NCBI GenBank assembly: GCA_937996595.1
Contig: CALKVC010000239.1
Span: 30,612-94,611, forward strand
Length of the DNA: 64,000 bases
Reading direction: 5' to 3'
Source of the DNA: an uncultured Chitinophagaceae bacterium
GTDB taxonomy: Bacteria > Bacteroidota > Bacteroidia > Chitinophagales > Chitinophagaceae
The notes under the pieces were generated by a model. It saw only the letters and a program-made list of their open reading frames with translations. It did no database searches and was not told the DNA's origin. Shown here piece after piece: positions 18,093-26,195 of the stretch (the stretch's first letter is position 1; each line of letters begins with the position of its first letter). A program made the position numbers and the translations under genes.

Positions 18093-19322
18093 TCAGTCTA
18101 TCAGGTGCGTAAGCAGGCCGTCTCTCAGTTTGGGTTCAAACCAGGTACTTTTAGGAGGCATCACATTTCCACTGTCGGCAATATTGAATAATTGTTCAAT
18201 GCTTACCGGATAGAGGCTGATGGCCAGTTTCATTTCGCCGCTGTTCACCCTTTTTTCCAGTTCTTCCAGTCCCCGGATGCCACCCACAAAATCAATCCTT
18301 TTGTCGGTACGCTGATCAAGGATGCCCAATACCGGGCCAAGTATATTTTCCTGCAGGATGGTTACATCCAGGATGCCAATGGGGTCATGTCCAAAAGTCC
18401 CTGGTTTTGAGGATAGTTTATACCACTGGTTTTCTACATACAGTCCAAAATCGTGCAGGTTTTCCGGGCGGTAAGCTGTTGTTTTTTTCTCTATATGGAA
18501 AGTTGATTCCAGTTTTTGTAAAAATTCATCCTTGCTTAATCCGTGCATATCTTTTACCACCCTGTTATAATCCATGATAGAAAGCTGGTTGGAAGGGAAT
18601 AAGGTGGTAAGGAAAAAACCGGCATTATCTGTTGCGGCATTACCCAGTGTCTCTCGCACTTTGGCGGCCGAAGCGGCCCGGTGGTGGCCGTCTGCGATAT
18701 AACTGTGCGGCACGGTTGTTTTAAAAAGCCGGGTTATTTCTTTGATGGTATTATCGTCGTTTACAATCCAGATACTGTGCTGAACCTGGTCGTCGGCAAT
18801 AAATTCGTACTGCGGGTTTTTATCAGCGGTCCATTTCCCGATAAGGTTATCTATTTCAGCTACATTTTTATAAGCCAGGAAAACATTTCCCGTTTGTGCG
18901 CCAGTGGTTTTAATATGGTTTATCCTGTCCAGTTCTTTTTCGGGCCTGGTGAATTCATGTTTTTTTATCAATCCATTCTCGTAGTCATCCACTGAACTTA
19001 CGCAAACCAGGCCGGTCTGGCTTTTACCATTCATGGTAAGCCTGTATATATAATAGCAGGGTTTACTTTCCCTGAAAACGATTTTCCGGCTTATAAAAGC
19101 CTGCAGGTTTTCTTTTGCTTTTTCATATACGGCAGTAGCATGTATATCGGTGCTTTCTGGCAGGTCAATTTCACTTTTGGTGATATGTAAAAATGAATTC
19201 GGGTTTCCCTGTGCTTCAATCTTGGCTTCTTTGCTGCTTAATACGTCATAAGGTTTTGACGCAACCGATTTCGCATGTTGTGCTTCGGGCCTCAGGGCCT
19301 TGAAGGGTTTTATGGTAATCAT
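18093..19322 (-). CDS. DUF1015 family protein
   Basis: This 409-residue cytoplasmic protein begins MITIKPFKALRP, typical of DUF1015, whose members nearly always open with a short IxPFkalRP strand. Other family landmarks are KPYDVLS, YIADGHHRAASA at the centre (two adjacent His, perhaps catalytic or metal-binding) and FDF-like motifs near the end. In Bacteroidota this family often lies with serC and serA, and here it follows serC on the same strand after 73 bases, so a link to serine metabolism is possible. The reaction is unknown. The ATG at 19322 is chosen over one 33 bases upstream on the basis of the family start. Confidence 0.85.
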   Translation of the reverse strand: MITIKPFKALRPEAQHAKSVASKPYDVLSSKEAKIEAQGNPNSFLHITKSEIDLPESTDIHATAVYEKAKENLQAFISRKIVFRESKPCYYIYRLTMNGKSQTGLVCVSSVDDYENGLIKKHEFTRPEKELDRINHIKTTGAQTGNVFLAYKNVAEIDNLIGKWTADKNPQYEFIADDQVQHSIWIVNDDNTIKEITRLFKTTVPHSYIADGHHRAASAAKVRETLGNAATDNAGFFLTTLFPSNQLSIMDYNRVVKDMHGLSKDEFLQKLESTFHIEKKTTAYRPENLHDFGLYVENQWYKLSSKPGTFGHDPIGILDVTILQENILGPVLGILDQRTDKRIDFVGGIRGLEELEKRVNSGEMKLAISLYPVSIEQLFNIADSGNVMPPKSTWFEPKLRDGLLTHLID

Positions 19323-19395
19323 ATGCCGATGGTTAATAGCTGTAAAAATAATCAATACGCAGCAAGCATATTTTTTTAAAATTGCTCATAATTCG

Positions 19396-20511
19396 TTATG
19401 CATGCAGTTTGGCAAAATCCTGCATGGCAGTAACCAGCACCTCCACGCTGCTGAGTGGCAACGCGTTATACAGCGATGCCCGGAATCCGCCCACCAGCCG
19501 GTGGCCTTTTATACCTGCAATCTGCCTGTTTTTTACGAAATCCAGGAATACAGGTTCCAGTTCAGGCCTGTTCATTATAAAGCATACATTCATTCGGCTG
19601 CGGTCTTCAGTAAACGCAGTACCGGTAAACAGCGGGTTGTTGTCAATTTCCCGGTAGAGCGCAGCAGCCTTTTCGTTGTTCCTTTGTTCAATTGCGTGTA
19701 TGCCTCCCTGTGACTTAAGCCAGCGTAATGTGAGCAGGCATACATACACTGCAAAAACCGGCGGTGTGTTCAGCATGCTGCCTTCATTGATATGGTTCCG
19801 GTAATCCATGATGGTGGGAATCACCCTTTTTATTTTTCCCAGTATGTTTTTATTAACAACCACCAGGTTAACCCCGGCAGGGCCCATGTTTTTCTGCGCC
19901 CCGGCATAGATAAGGTCAAAAGCATTGAAGTTGAGTGACCGGCTGAAAATGTCGCTGCTCATATCGGCCACCATGCTGTTGCTGGTATGTGGTATTTGCT
20001 GCCATTGGGTGCCGTAAATCGTATTGTTTGTTGTAATATGCAGGTAACGGGCATCGTTAGGAACTGCAAAATCTTTAGGTATATATGTATAGTTCCTGTC
20101 TTTGGAGGAGCAAACCACTTCCACTTTACCGAAGAGTTTCGCTTCCTTGATAGCTTTGCTGCTCCATACGCCGGTATCGGTATAGGCTGCCACATCTTTC
20201 TGGTCCAGCAGGTTCATCGGTACCTGCATAAACTGGGTGGAAGCGCCGCCGTGGAGGAAAAGCACTTCATGGTTATCATCCAGGCTCATCAGTTCTTTCA
20301 CCAATGCCCTGGCTTCTTCCATTACTGCGGTAAATTCGGGGGTGCGGTGGCCGAATTCCAGTATAGACAGTCCCGATCCGTTAAAATCCAGTATAGCCGC
20401 AGCGGACTGTTGAAAAACTTCCTGGGGCAGAACAGACGGCCCTGCATTAAAATTATGAACTTTTTTTGCTGAATTCTTTTCCGCTGTTATATTGCTTTGC
20501 ATACTAACCAT
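19396..20511 (-). CDS. serC: Phosphoserine aminotransferase
   Basis: This PLP enzyme of 368-371 residues converts 3-phosphohydroxypyruvate and glutamate to phosphoserine (serine and pyridoxal phosphate synthesis). It opens with KVHNFNAGPSVLPQEVF, the SerC hallmark. It has LHGGASTQFMQVPMNLL, the PLP Lys within YAGAQKNMGPAG, and the C-terminal GHRLVGGFRASLYNALPLSSVEVL. The promoter box at 20519-20526 lies so close to the first Met (20511) that the Met at 20502 may be the true start. The next gene is DUF1015; serA, often found between them, is absent here. Confidence 0.95.
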   Translation of the reverse strand: MVSMQSNITAEKNSAKKVHNFNAGPSVLPQEVFQQSAAAILDFNGSGLSILEFGHRTPEFTAVMEEARALVKELMSLDDNHEVLFLHGGASTQFMQVPMNLLDQKDVAAYTDTGVWSSKAIKEAKLFGKVEVVCSSKDRNYTYIPKDFAVPNDARYLHITTNNTIYGTQWQQIPHTSNSMVADMSSDIFSRSLNFNAFDLIYAGAQKNMGPAGVNLVVVNKNILGKIKRVIPTIMDYRNHINEGSMLNTPPVFAVYVCLLTLRWLKSQGGIHAIEQRNNEKAAALYREIDNNPLFTGTAFTEDRSRMNVCFIMNRPELEPVFLDFVKNRQIAGIKGHRLVGGFRASLYNALPLSSVEVLVTAMQDFAKLHA

Positions 20512-20518
20512 TAGGCGG

Positions 20519-20526
20519 CAAAAATA
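20519..20526 (-). promoter_or_regulatory. -7 promoter box of serC
   Basis: On the minus strand TATTTTTG fits TAnnTTTG and ends seven bases before the ATG at 20511, so the mRNA would have almost no leader, or use the ATG at 20502. Confidence 0.45.
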
Positions 20527-20994
20527 AGGAATATCAGGGGCTGTTATGGTAAAAATCGGGACTGTGATTTTTTTATATAGCCGGAATTTATGCAGGTTGT
20601 TGCCGGTCAATAAGTATTTACGGTTAACCTGCAAACCGGGTTATAGAACAAAAGCCCGGTTGTTAATTTCTCCTGTCGCTTACATAAATGCAAAATTGTT
20701 GTATTATTTATTAAAAAAACCAATGTAATTGATGATGGGCAGTAAACATCGGGAGTATTTCCATTTAACTTAAAGTGATTATCAGGTAAATGTTAAAATG
20801 AATTTTTGGGGATAGTTACCGGAAAAGAATTCTATCTGCATACTTCAAGTTGCTTATATATTAGTAAAGCAGGTATTGACTCATAGCATATAATCGGATA
20901 ACTTAGTTAAGTAATTAAAACAGCTTGTTATTTTTGGCTTTCAACCTGCACAGCCATTGATGTTCCATGATCTATACAAGTCTTTATAAAAATT
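20527..20994. other. Gene-free stretch
   Basis: No gene or RNA was recognised in these 468 bases. A 7-bp inverted repeat (AACCGGG at 20634-20640 and CCCGGTT at 20655-20661) has no T tract. The region is A+T-rich and separates serC from the phospholipase-like gene. Confidence 0.5.
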
Positions 20995-21963
20995 TTATTC
21001 CTCCTGCCTCCCGATCATTTTCCCGCCGCTGTTCCATTTCCTGTTCAGTTCTTCTATTTCCAGTTGTTCGGTTTCGGTTAGTTGTTTTTCAGCAAGCCCT
21101 TTCAGGTCGGGCTGGCCGGCATTTACCCAGGCTGTGTACCAGAAAGAAGCAACCGTAGAAATAGACTGGCGCATCCTTCTTTCTATCATGCCATCCAGCT
21201 TTTCATTAAAGGCAATGGTAAATGCAGACGAATACTGGCGTATCACCACATTATTACGGGGTTCAAAAGAATATTTACGGTCGTCACCAAACTGCTGTGT
21301 AAGCTCCCTTTCGGTGTTTAACACGCTGTCGCTTGCCTTTGCGCTTTCCAGTACCCTGGCCCATATATAATCACCGGGGTCTTTTATGTATACTGCCTTT
21401 CCGATGAAGAAATCAAAGTAACGCGCTGCCAGCAGTTCAGGTACACGGCTTTCCCAAAATCCATGGATGCCCTTCTGGTTGGTAAACTGCCCGTTGTGAT
21501 TGCTGTTGGCATGCAGCGGCACATGCGAATCGGCAATGTAATGGCCTATTTCAGCGCTGTTCTTCATGATCTTTCCAAAATCCTTTTCCCGGAAGGCATG
21601 CGTCAATCGTTTAAGCATCACCTGTATATGCCAGGGAGCGATGCCATATTGCATAAGCGTGTCGGCTGTATACCTGGCCACGGCATCCTCCCATCTCCTG
21701 GGTAGTAACGGGTAAGGGTACTCGCCGTAATGGTCAATGTCAATATAATGCCTGGGGCCTTCTTCCGTAACAGCATAACGACGCTTGTCGGGGTCAACAG
21801 CATGTTCTGTAAGGAATGCGATATGCGGCTTGTAAAGCACCATCATTTCTGGCGGCAGCAGGAAAACGGCGAAATAATTGATCTCCCGGTGTGCATAAAA
21901 CCCCCAGCAAAAGCAGGGTAGTGCTGCGCAGCAGGCAAGGATGAGCAGGATGCTTCGTTTCAT
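20995..21963 (-). CDS. Zinc-dependent phospholipase C / S1-P1 nuclease-like secreted protein
   Basis: This 322-residue protein has a signal peptide (cleavage near CFCWG). The mature start WGFYAHREINYFAVFLLP places a Trp and a His at the very N terminus, as zinc enzymes of the phospholipase C/S1-P1 fold do. Further ligands are RHYIDIDHY, AEIGHYIADSHVPLHANSNHNGQ and GIHGFWES. Such enzymes hydrolyse phosphodiesters of lipids or single-stranded nucleic acids with a trinuclear zinc site. The residue pattern is present, but which substrate is used cannot be said. It stands between serC and DUF502 on the minus strand. Confidence 0.8.
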   Translation of the reverse strand: MKRSILLILACCAALPCFCWGFYAHREINYFAVFLLPPEMMVLYKPHIAFLTEHAVDPDKRRYAVTEEGPRHYIDIDHYGEYPYPLLPRRWEDAVARYTADTLMQYGIAPWHIQVMLKRLTHAFREKDFGKIMKNSAEIGHYIADSHVPLHANSNHNGQFTNQKGIHGFWESRVPELLAARYFDFFIGKAVYIKDPGDYIWARVLESAKASDSVLNTERELTQQFGDDRKYSFEPRNNVVIRQYSSAFTIAFNEKLDGMIERRMRQSISTVASFWYTAWVNAGQPDLKGLAEKQLTETEQLEIEELNRKWNSGGKMIGRQEE

Positions 21964-22006
21964 TTGGGTAACGGGTAGGGTTAATGGTAATATTAGTAAG
22001 ATGTCA

Positions 22007-22648
22007 TTACTGTTCTTTGTCTGTGTTCTGCGCAGGCTCGTCGGTTACATCGGTTACGCCGCCACTTACTGCAAATTTCATTGTTTGTGCGCTGCTGATA
22101 TGTGTGATCGGTTTAACCCTCGATTTGGGTATTACATATACATTGCCGGCAACCGAATACGCCATCGGAATATATACCGAAACAAAACCGGGTAGCCCGA
22201 ATTCCTCCATATCATCACGTGTTACAAACCCCAGGCGCCATACATCATTGTCATCCACATTAGCCAGTACGTTTTGGGTGAACTTCTTTTTGTCGCCGGC
22301 AAATGCCTCAAAAAAATCCCTGGTGGTACTATAGATATGCTTGATGCCCGGCGTCTTCTGCATAAACTTGTCCATGAAACTGATGATGCGGCCGGTAATG
22401 AAAAATGAACTGAAATACCCCACCAGGATGATTACCGTAATGAGCACCACAATACCAACACCGTAATTCTGTACATGTACTACCCCTTTTTCATCTACGG
22501 TGGTAAAAATGGGTATCCAACTGTCAATAGAGGTAACCACCGCATACAGCGCATATAATGTAACAGTAATCGGGGCTACCACCAGCATCCCCTGCAGGAA
22601 ATATTGCAGCAATTTCTTGTAACTGAAGGATTTTACCATGTTAAGCAT
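22007..22648 (-). CDS. DUF502 family membrane protein
   Basis: This 213-residue protein has two membrane helices (about 18-40 and 65-90). The family signatures are LLQYFLQGMLVVAPITVTLYALY and then PGIKHIYSTTRDFFEAF and NVYVIPKSRVKPI. It is divergent from the TetR gene. Function unknown; proteins of this family are widespread in bacteria and some plants. The Met at 22639 is an equally good start. Confidence 0.85.
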   Translation of the reverse strand: MLNMVKSFSYKKLLQYFLQGMLVVAPITVTLYALYAVVTSIDSWIPIFTTVDEKGVVHVQNYGVGIVVLITVIILVGYFSSFFITGRIISFMDKFMQKTPGIKHIYSTTRDFFEAFAGDKKKFTQNVLANVDDNDVWRLGFVTRDDMEEFGLPGFVSVYIPMAYSVAGNVYVIPKSRVKPITHISSAQTMKFAVSGGVTDVTDEPAQNTDKEQ

Positions 22649-22763
22649 TTAATAACCAAAGATAACCCAATGGCTATGCAAGCCTGCCCTTTTGCCCATA
22701 AGTTTATTCACCCTGGCCGAAGAAATATTATAAAATTGTTACGAATGGTAAAAAAAGATGATA

Positions 22764-22789
22764 GAAACTTTGGTTACACTAAAAGTTTC
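22764..22789. promoter_or_regulatory. Palindromic operator of the TetR regulator
   Basis: GAAACTTT (22764-22771) and AAAGTTTC (22782-22789) form a perfect 8-bp inverted repeat with a 10-bp spacer. It covers the -33 box and most of the spacer of the regulator's own promoter, which is how an autorepressor of the TetR family would bind. Confidence 0.7.
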
Positions 22790-22799
22790 CATAGTTTTG
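22769..22799 (+). promoter_or_regulatory. Promoter of the TetR-efflux operon
   Basis: The -33 box TTTG (22769-22772) and the -7 box TAGTTTTG (22792-22799) are separated by 19 bases, which matches the Bacteroidota consensus TTTG-N19-21-TAnnTTTG. The ATG is at 22809. Confidence 0.75.
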
Positions 22800-22808
22800 C
22801 ATCCTCAT

Positions 22809-23423
22809 ATGACAGACATACTAACCAAACAACGTATTCAGAAAGCGGCGCACGACCTGGTGATGCAGTATGGCATCCGCAGCGTGAGCATGGATGATAT
22901 TGCCGCCAGCCTGGGTATGAGCAAGAAAACCATCTACCTGTATTTTAAAGACAAGGATGAACTGGTTGATTCGGTGGTGGAAGAAGTGATTCATAACAAC
23001 CAGTGCCAGTGCAACCTCGACAGGGTAAAGGCAGATAATGCTGTACATGAAATCTTCCTGGTAATGGATATGATGGTGGAGATGTTCAGGACCATGAACC
23101 CCTCCATCCTGTTTGATATGCAGAAATACCACCCGGCCGCATACCGGCGCTTCCAGCAACACCGCAACGATTACCTGTATAATATTTGTAAACAGAACCT
23201 GGAGCAGGGAATTGCCGAAGAACTTTACCGGCCCGAAATAAATGTGGATATCATGGCCAGGTACCGCGTTGAAACCATGCTCACTTCGCTGAACCCCGAG
23301 TTTCAACGCCATGTGAAAGCCGGTTTGATTGAAATTGAAAAGGAAATCATCATCCATTACCTCTACGGGCTCGTTTCAATGAAAGGATATAAAATGGTAT
23401 TGAAATACCTGGAAAAAAAATAA
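22809..23423 (+). CDS. TetR/AcrR family regulator
   Basis: This 204-residue protein starts MTDILTKQRIQKAA. The HTH at about 25-50 reads IRSVSMDDIAASLGMSKKTIYLYFKDKDEL. The C-terminal ligand domain is helical. It precedes tolC/MFP/RND genes on the same strand by 31 bases, so it very likely represses the pump operon and itself until a toxic ligand binds. The frame opens 51 bases upstream, but the ATG at 22809 lies just after a consensus promoter and is the natural start. Confidence 0.92.
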   Translation: MTDILTKQRIQKAAHDLVMQYGIRSVSMDDIAASLGMSKKTIYLYFKDKDELVDSVVEEVIHNNQCQCNLDRVKADNAVHEIFLVMDMMVEMFRTMNPSILFDMQKYHPAAYRRFQQHRNDYLYNICKQNLEQGIAEELYRPEINVDIMARYRVETMLTSLNPEFQRHVKAGLIEIEKEIIIHYLYGLVSMKGYKMVLKYLEKK

Positions 23424-23454
23424 AATATTTAGGATCTGTATTAAAATAACGACG

Positions 23455-24858
23455 ATGAATAATAGTAGTATAAGAAGGCTGTTCTTCCTTGTTTTGCTGG
23501 GTTTAACCGGTAAAACACAGGCACAGCAGGTTAACCAGTTCTCTGTTCAGCAGGCAATTGATTATGCAAAGAAAAACTCTGTACATGTAAAAAATGCTTT
23601 AATTGATGTGCTCATACAGAAGCAGGTAAACAGGGACGTTACTTCCATTGCCATGCCGCAGGTAAATGCCAGCGCCGGAATGACGCATAATTTCAGTATA
23701 GCTGTTCAGAAGATTCCCGATTTCATCAGCCCGTCTACCTACCAGGTGCTGATAGATAACGGCGTAGTTGATGGAAGCGGGCAGCCGATTACCTTTCCTG
23801 CAGGTGGATTCAACGACCTTAATTTTCCGCTGGGTACGCCATGGAATACCAATGCCTCGGTAACCCTGACGCAGATCATTTTCGACGGACAGGTTTTCAT
23901 TGCCCTGAAAGCCCGTAACGGCACCATTAGCTTACAGGAACGCATAGCCGAACTTACGGAAGAAAATATCCGGGCGAACGTAATGAAGGTTTACTACCAG
24001 CTTGTTACTGCCAAAACCCAGGTTCAATTGCTGGATGCCAACATTGCGAGGCTGGAAAAACTGAAGCACGATGTTCAGGTGATGTTCGACAACGGGTTTA
24101 CCGAGAAAGTGGATATCGACAAACTTACCGTGCAGCTTGCCAACCTGTCTACCGAAAAACTAAAAGCGGAAAACATGATCAGCAACGGTTATACCGGACT
24201 GAAAGTGCTGATGGGCATGCCGCTGAAAGACAGCCTGGTACTTACCGACAGCCTTACAGATGATATGATAAGGGATGGTGTACTGGAAGCCAGCCAGTTT
24301 AAGTATTCTGACCGAAGGGACTACCAGGTTTCTGAAATAACCAACAAGCTGAATGCGCTTAATATACGCAGGTATAAGCTCAGCCAGCTCCCCAGCCTGG
24401 TACTGGTAGGAGGTTATGCCAAACAGGCGCAGCGCGACAAGTTCGATTTTTTCGGTAAAGGCGACTGGTTCACTTCATCCTATGCAGGCCTGCAATTGAA
24501 AGTGCCCATTTTCAACGGGTTCGCACTCAGGTCAAGGGTACAGAAAGCGAAGTATGAACTGCAGAAAACACAGAACAATACAGAAGCTTTGAAGATAAAT
24601 ATCGACAGGGAAATTGATATGGCTAAAAATAATTTTATAGTAGCCATCGCTTCCATGGATTTCCAGAAAAAGAACATGGCACTGGCAGAACAGGTGTACA
24701 ACCAGACAAAGAAGAAATATGAGATAGGAACAGGCTCAGCCACTGAGATCAATACCGCACAGGTTGACCTGAAAACCGCACAAACCAATTATATCACGGC
24801 ATTATATGAAGCCATCATTGCAAAAACAGATTTCCTGAAAGCAACCGGCAAACTATAA
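23455..24858 (+). CDS. TolC family outer-membrane efflux protein
   Basis: This 467-residue protein has a signal peptide (near TQAQQ). It has the repeated TolC helical hairpins: QAIDYAKKNSVHVKNALIDVLIQKQ and KVYYQLVTAKTQVQLLDANIARLEKLK in the first half and YELQKTQNNTEALKINIDREIDMAKNNFIVA in the second. The C-terminal part has YEIGTGSATEINTAQVDLKTAQTNYI, a TolC family landmark. It is the outer-membrane channel of the tripartite pump encoded with the next two genes (24 bases to the adaptor). Confidence 0.93.
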   Translation: MNNSSIRRLFFLVLLGLTGKTQAQQVNQFSVQQAIDYAKKNSVHVKNALIDVLIQKQVNRDVTSIAMPQVNASAGMTHNFSIAVQKIPDFISPSTYQVLIDNGVVDGSGQPITFPAGGFNDLNFPLGTPWNTNASVTLTQIIFDGQVFIALKARNGTISLQERIAELTEENIRANVMKVYYQLVTAKTQVQLLDANIARLEKLKHDVQVMFDNGFTEKVDIDKLTVQLANLSTEKLKAENMISNGYTGLKVLMGMPLKDSLVLTDSLTDDMIRDGVLEASQFKYSDRRDYQVSEITNKLNALNIRRYKLSQLPSLVLVGGYAKQAQRDKFDFFGKGDWFTSSYAGLQLKVPIFNGFALRSRVQKAKYELQKTQNNTEALKINIDREIDMAKNNFIVAIASMDFQKKNMALAEQVYNQTKKKYEIGTGSATEINTAQVDLKTAQTNYITALYEAIIAKTDFLKATGKL

Positions 24859-24882
24859 CTATAAAGACTAACTAAACAGAAC

Positions 24883-26100
24883 ATGAAAAAGATAACTCAA
24901 ATAGCAATTGTAGTATTGATGGCTGCCTTCATCACTTCCTGCGGCGATGCCAAAAAAGAAGGCTCAGCCCTCCTGAACGATAAAAAGGCACAACTGGAAA
25001 AACTTAAATCTGAAAGGTCTAAAACAGATGACGAGATCAGCAAACTCCAGGCTGAACTGGAAAAACTTGACAGCAATGCAGCTTCCGCCAATAAAATAAA
25101 ACTGGTGGCAACGGCTCCGGTAAGCATACAGGACTTTAAACATTATATAGACTTACAGGGACATGTAGACGCAGAAAACATATCCTATATTTCTCCGCGT
25201 GGCATGGGCGGGCAGGTAAAAGCCGTATTTGTAAAACAAGGCCAGATGGTTAAAAACGGGCAACTGCTGCTTAAACTGGACGACGCTATCGTGAACCAGC
25301 AGGTAACGGCGGCCAGGCAGCAACTGGAAGGTATCAAAACACAGCTTGCCTTTGCAAAAAACCTCTACCAGCGGCAGAAAAACCTCTGGGACCAGGGCAT
25401 CGGCACCGAAGTGCAGCTCATCACATCTAAAACAAATGCAGAAAGCCTGGAGAACCAGTTGAAAGCTGCACAGGAGCAGGTGCAGGTGGCCGTTGAACAG
25501 CAACGGACAACCAATGTATACAGCGATGTTACCGGCATTGCCGATATCGTTAATATAAAAGTGGGCGAGATTTTCCAGGGCATGACTGCCATGGGCCCGC
25601 AGATAAAGATTGTAAATACCAGCAACCTGAAAGTGGTTTCTACTATACCGGAAAATTACCTTACCCGGGTTCATAAGGGTTCGGTGGTTGAAATAAATAT
25701 TCCGGATGCCAATAAAAAAATAACATCCGCCATATCGCTCATCAGCCAGGCAATTGATATCACTAACAGGGGTTTTGTGGCCGAAGCCAGGATAGCCAGC
25801 GACCCGGCCCTGAAACCAAATCAATCGGCTGTTTTGCACATACTGGATTATTCGGCACCCAAAGCCGTTGTGATACCGGTTAATACCGTGCAGAGTGACG
25901 AAACCGGAAAGTATGTGTACCTGATGGTAAAACTGGGTAACGGCCGTACCGTAGCCAGGAAACAAGTAGTAACCATCGGAGAGGTTTACGGAAGCAGCGT
26001 GGAAATAAAGACCGGCCTTAAAGAAGGCGATCAACTTATTACTGAAGGCTACCAGAACCTATACGACGGACAACTGATTGGCACGGAAGCCACCAGGTAA
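24883..26100 (+). CDS. RND efflux periplasmic adaptor lipoprotein (MFP)
   Basis: This 405-residue protein has a lipoprotein signal with Cys20 (AAFITSC), then a coiled coil at about 25-65. The barrel-sandwich hybrid (lipoyl-like) domain has GMGGQVKAVFVKQGQMVKNGQLLLKLDD. A long alpha-hairpin follows (about 115-200), then beta-barrel and membrane-proximal domains. It bridges the inner-membrane RND pump and TolC. It is the middle gene of tolC-MFP-RND. Confidence 0.92.
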   Translation: MKKITQIAIVVLMAAFITSCGDAKKEGSALLNDKKAQLEKLKSERSKTDDEISKLQAELEKLDSNAASANKIKLVATAPVSIQDFKHYIDLQGHVDAENISYISPRGMGGQVKAVFVKQGQMVKNGQLLLKLDDAIVNQQVTAARQQLEGIKTQLAFAKNLYQRQKNLWDQGIGTEVQLITSKTNAESLENQLKAAQEQVQVAVEQQRTTNVYSDVTGIADIVNIKVGEIFQGMTAMGPQIKIVNTSNLKVVSTIPENYLTRVHKGSVVEINIPDANKKITSAISLISQAIDITNRGFVAEARIASDPALKPNQSAVLHILDYSAPKAVVIPVNTVQSDETGKYVYLMVKLGNGRTVARKQVVTIGEVYGSSVEIKTGLKEGDQLITEGYQNLYDGQLIGTEATR

Positions 26101-26195
26101 GATACTAACTGTAATGGATAAATGAAATTTAAGCAGGATAATAACCAGATTATAAATGGATACCGGGTACAAGCCATATCCACAAACATAGCACT

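Noticed and set aside
20634..20661. AACCGGG/CCCGGTT hairpin as terminator or riboswitch
   Set aside because: The stem is short, has no T tract and is not placed at the end of a gene; no riboswitch fold was recognised.
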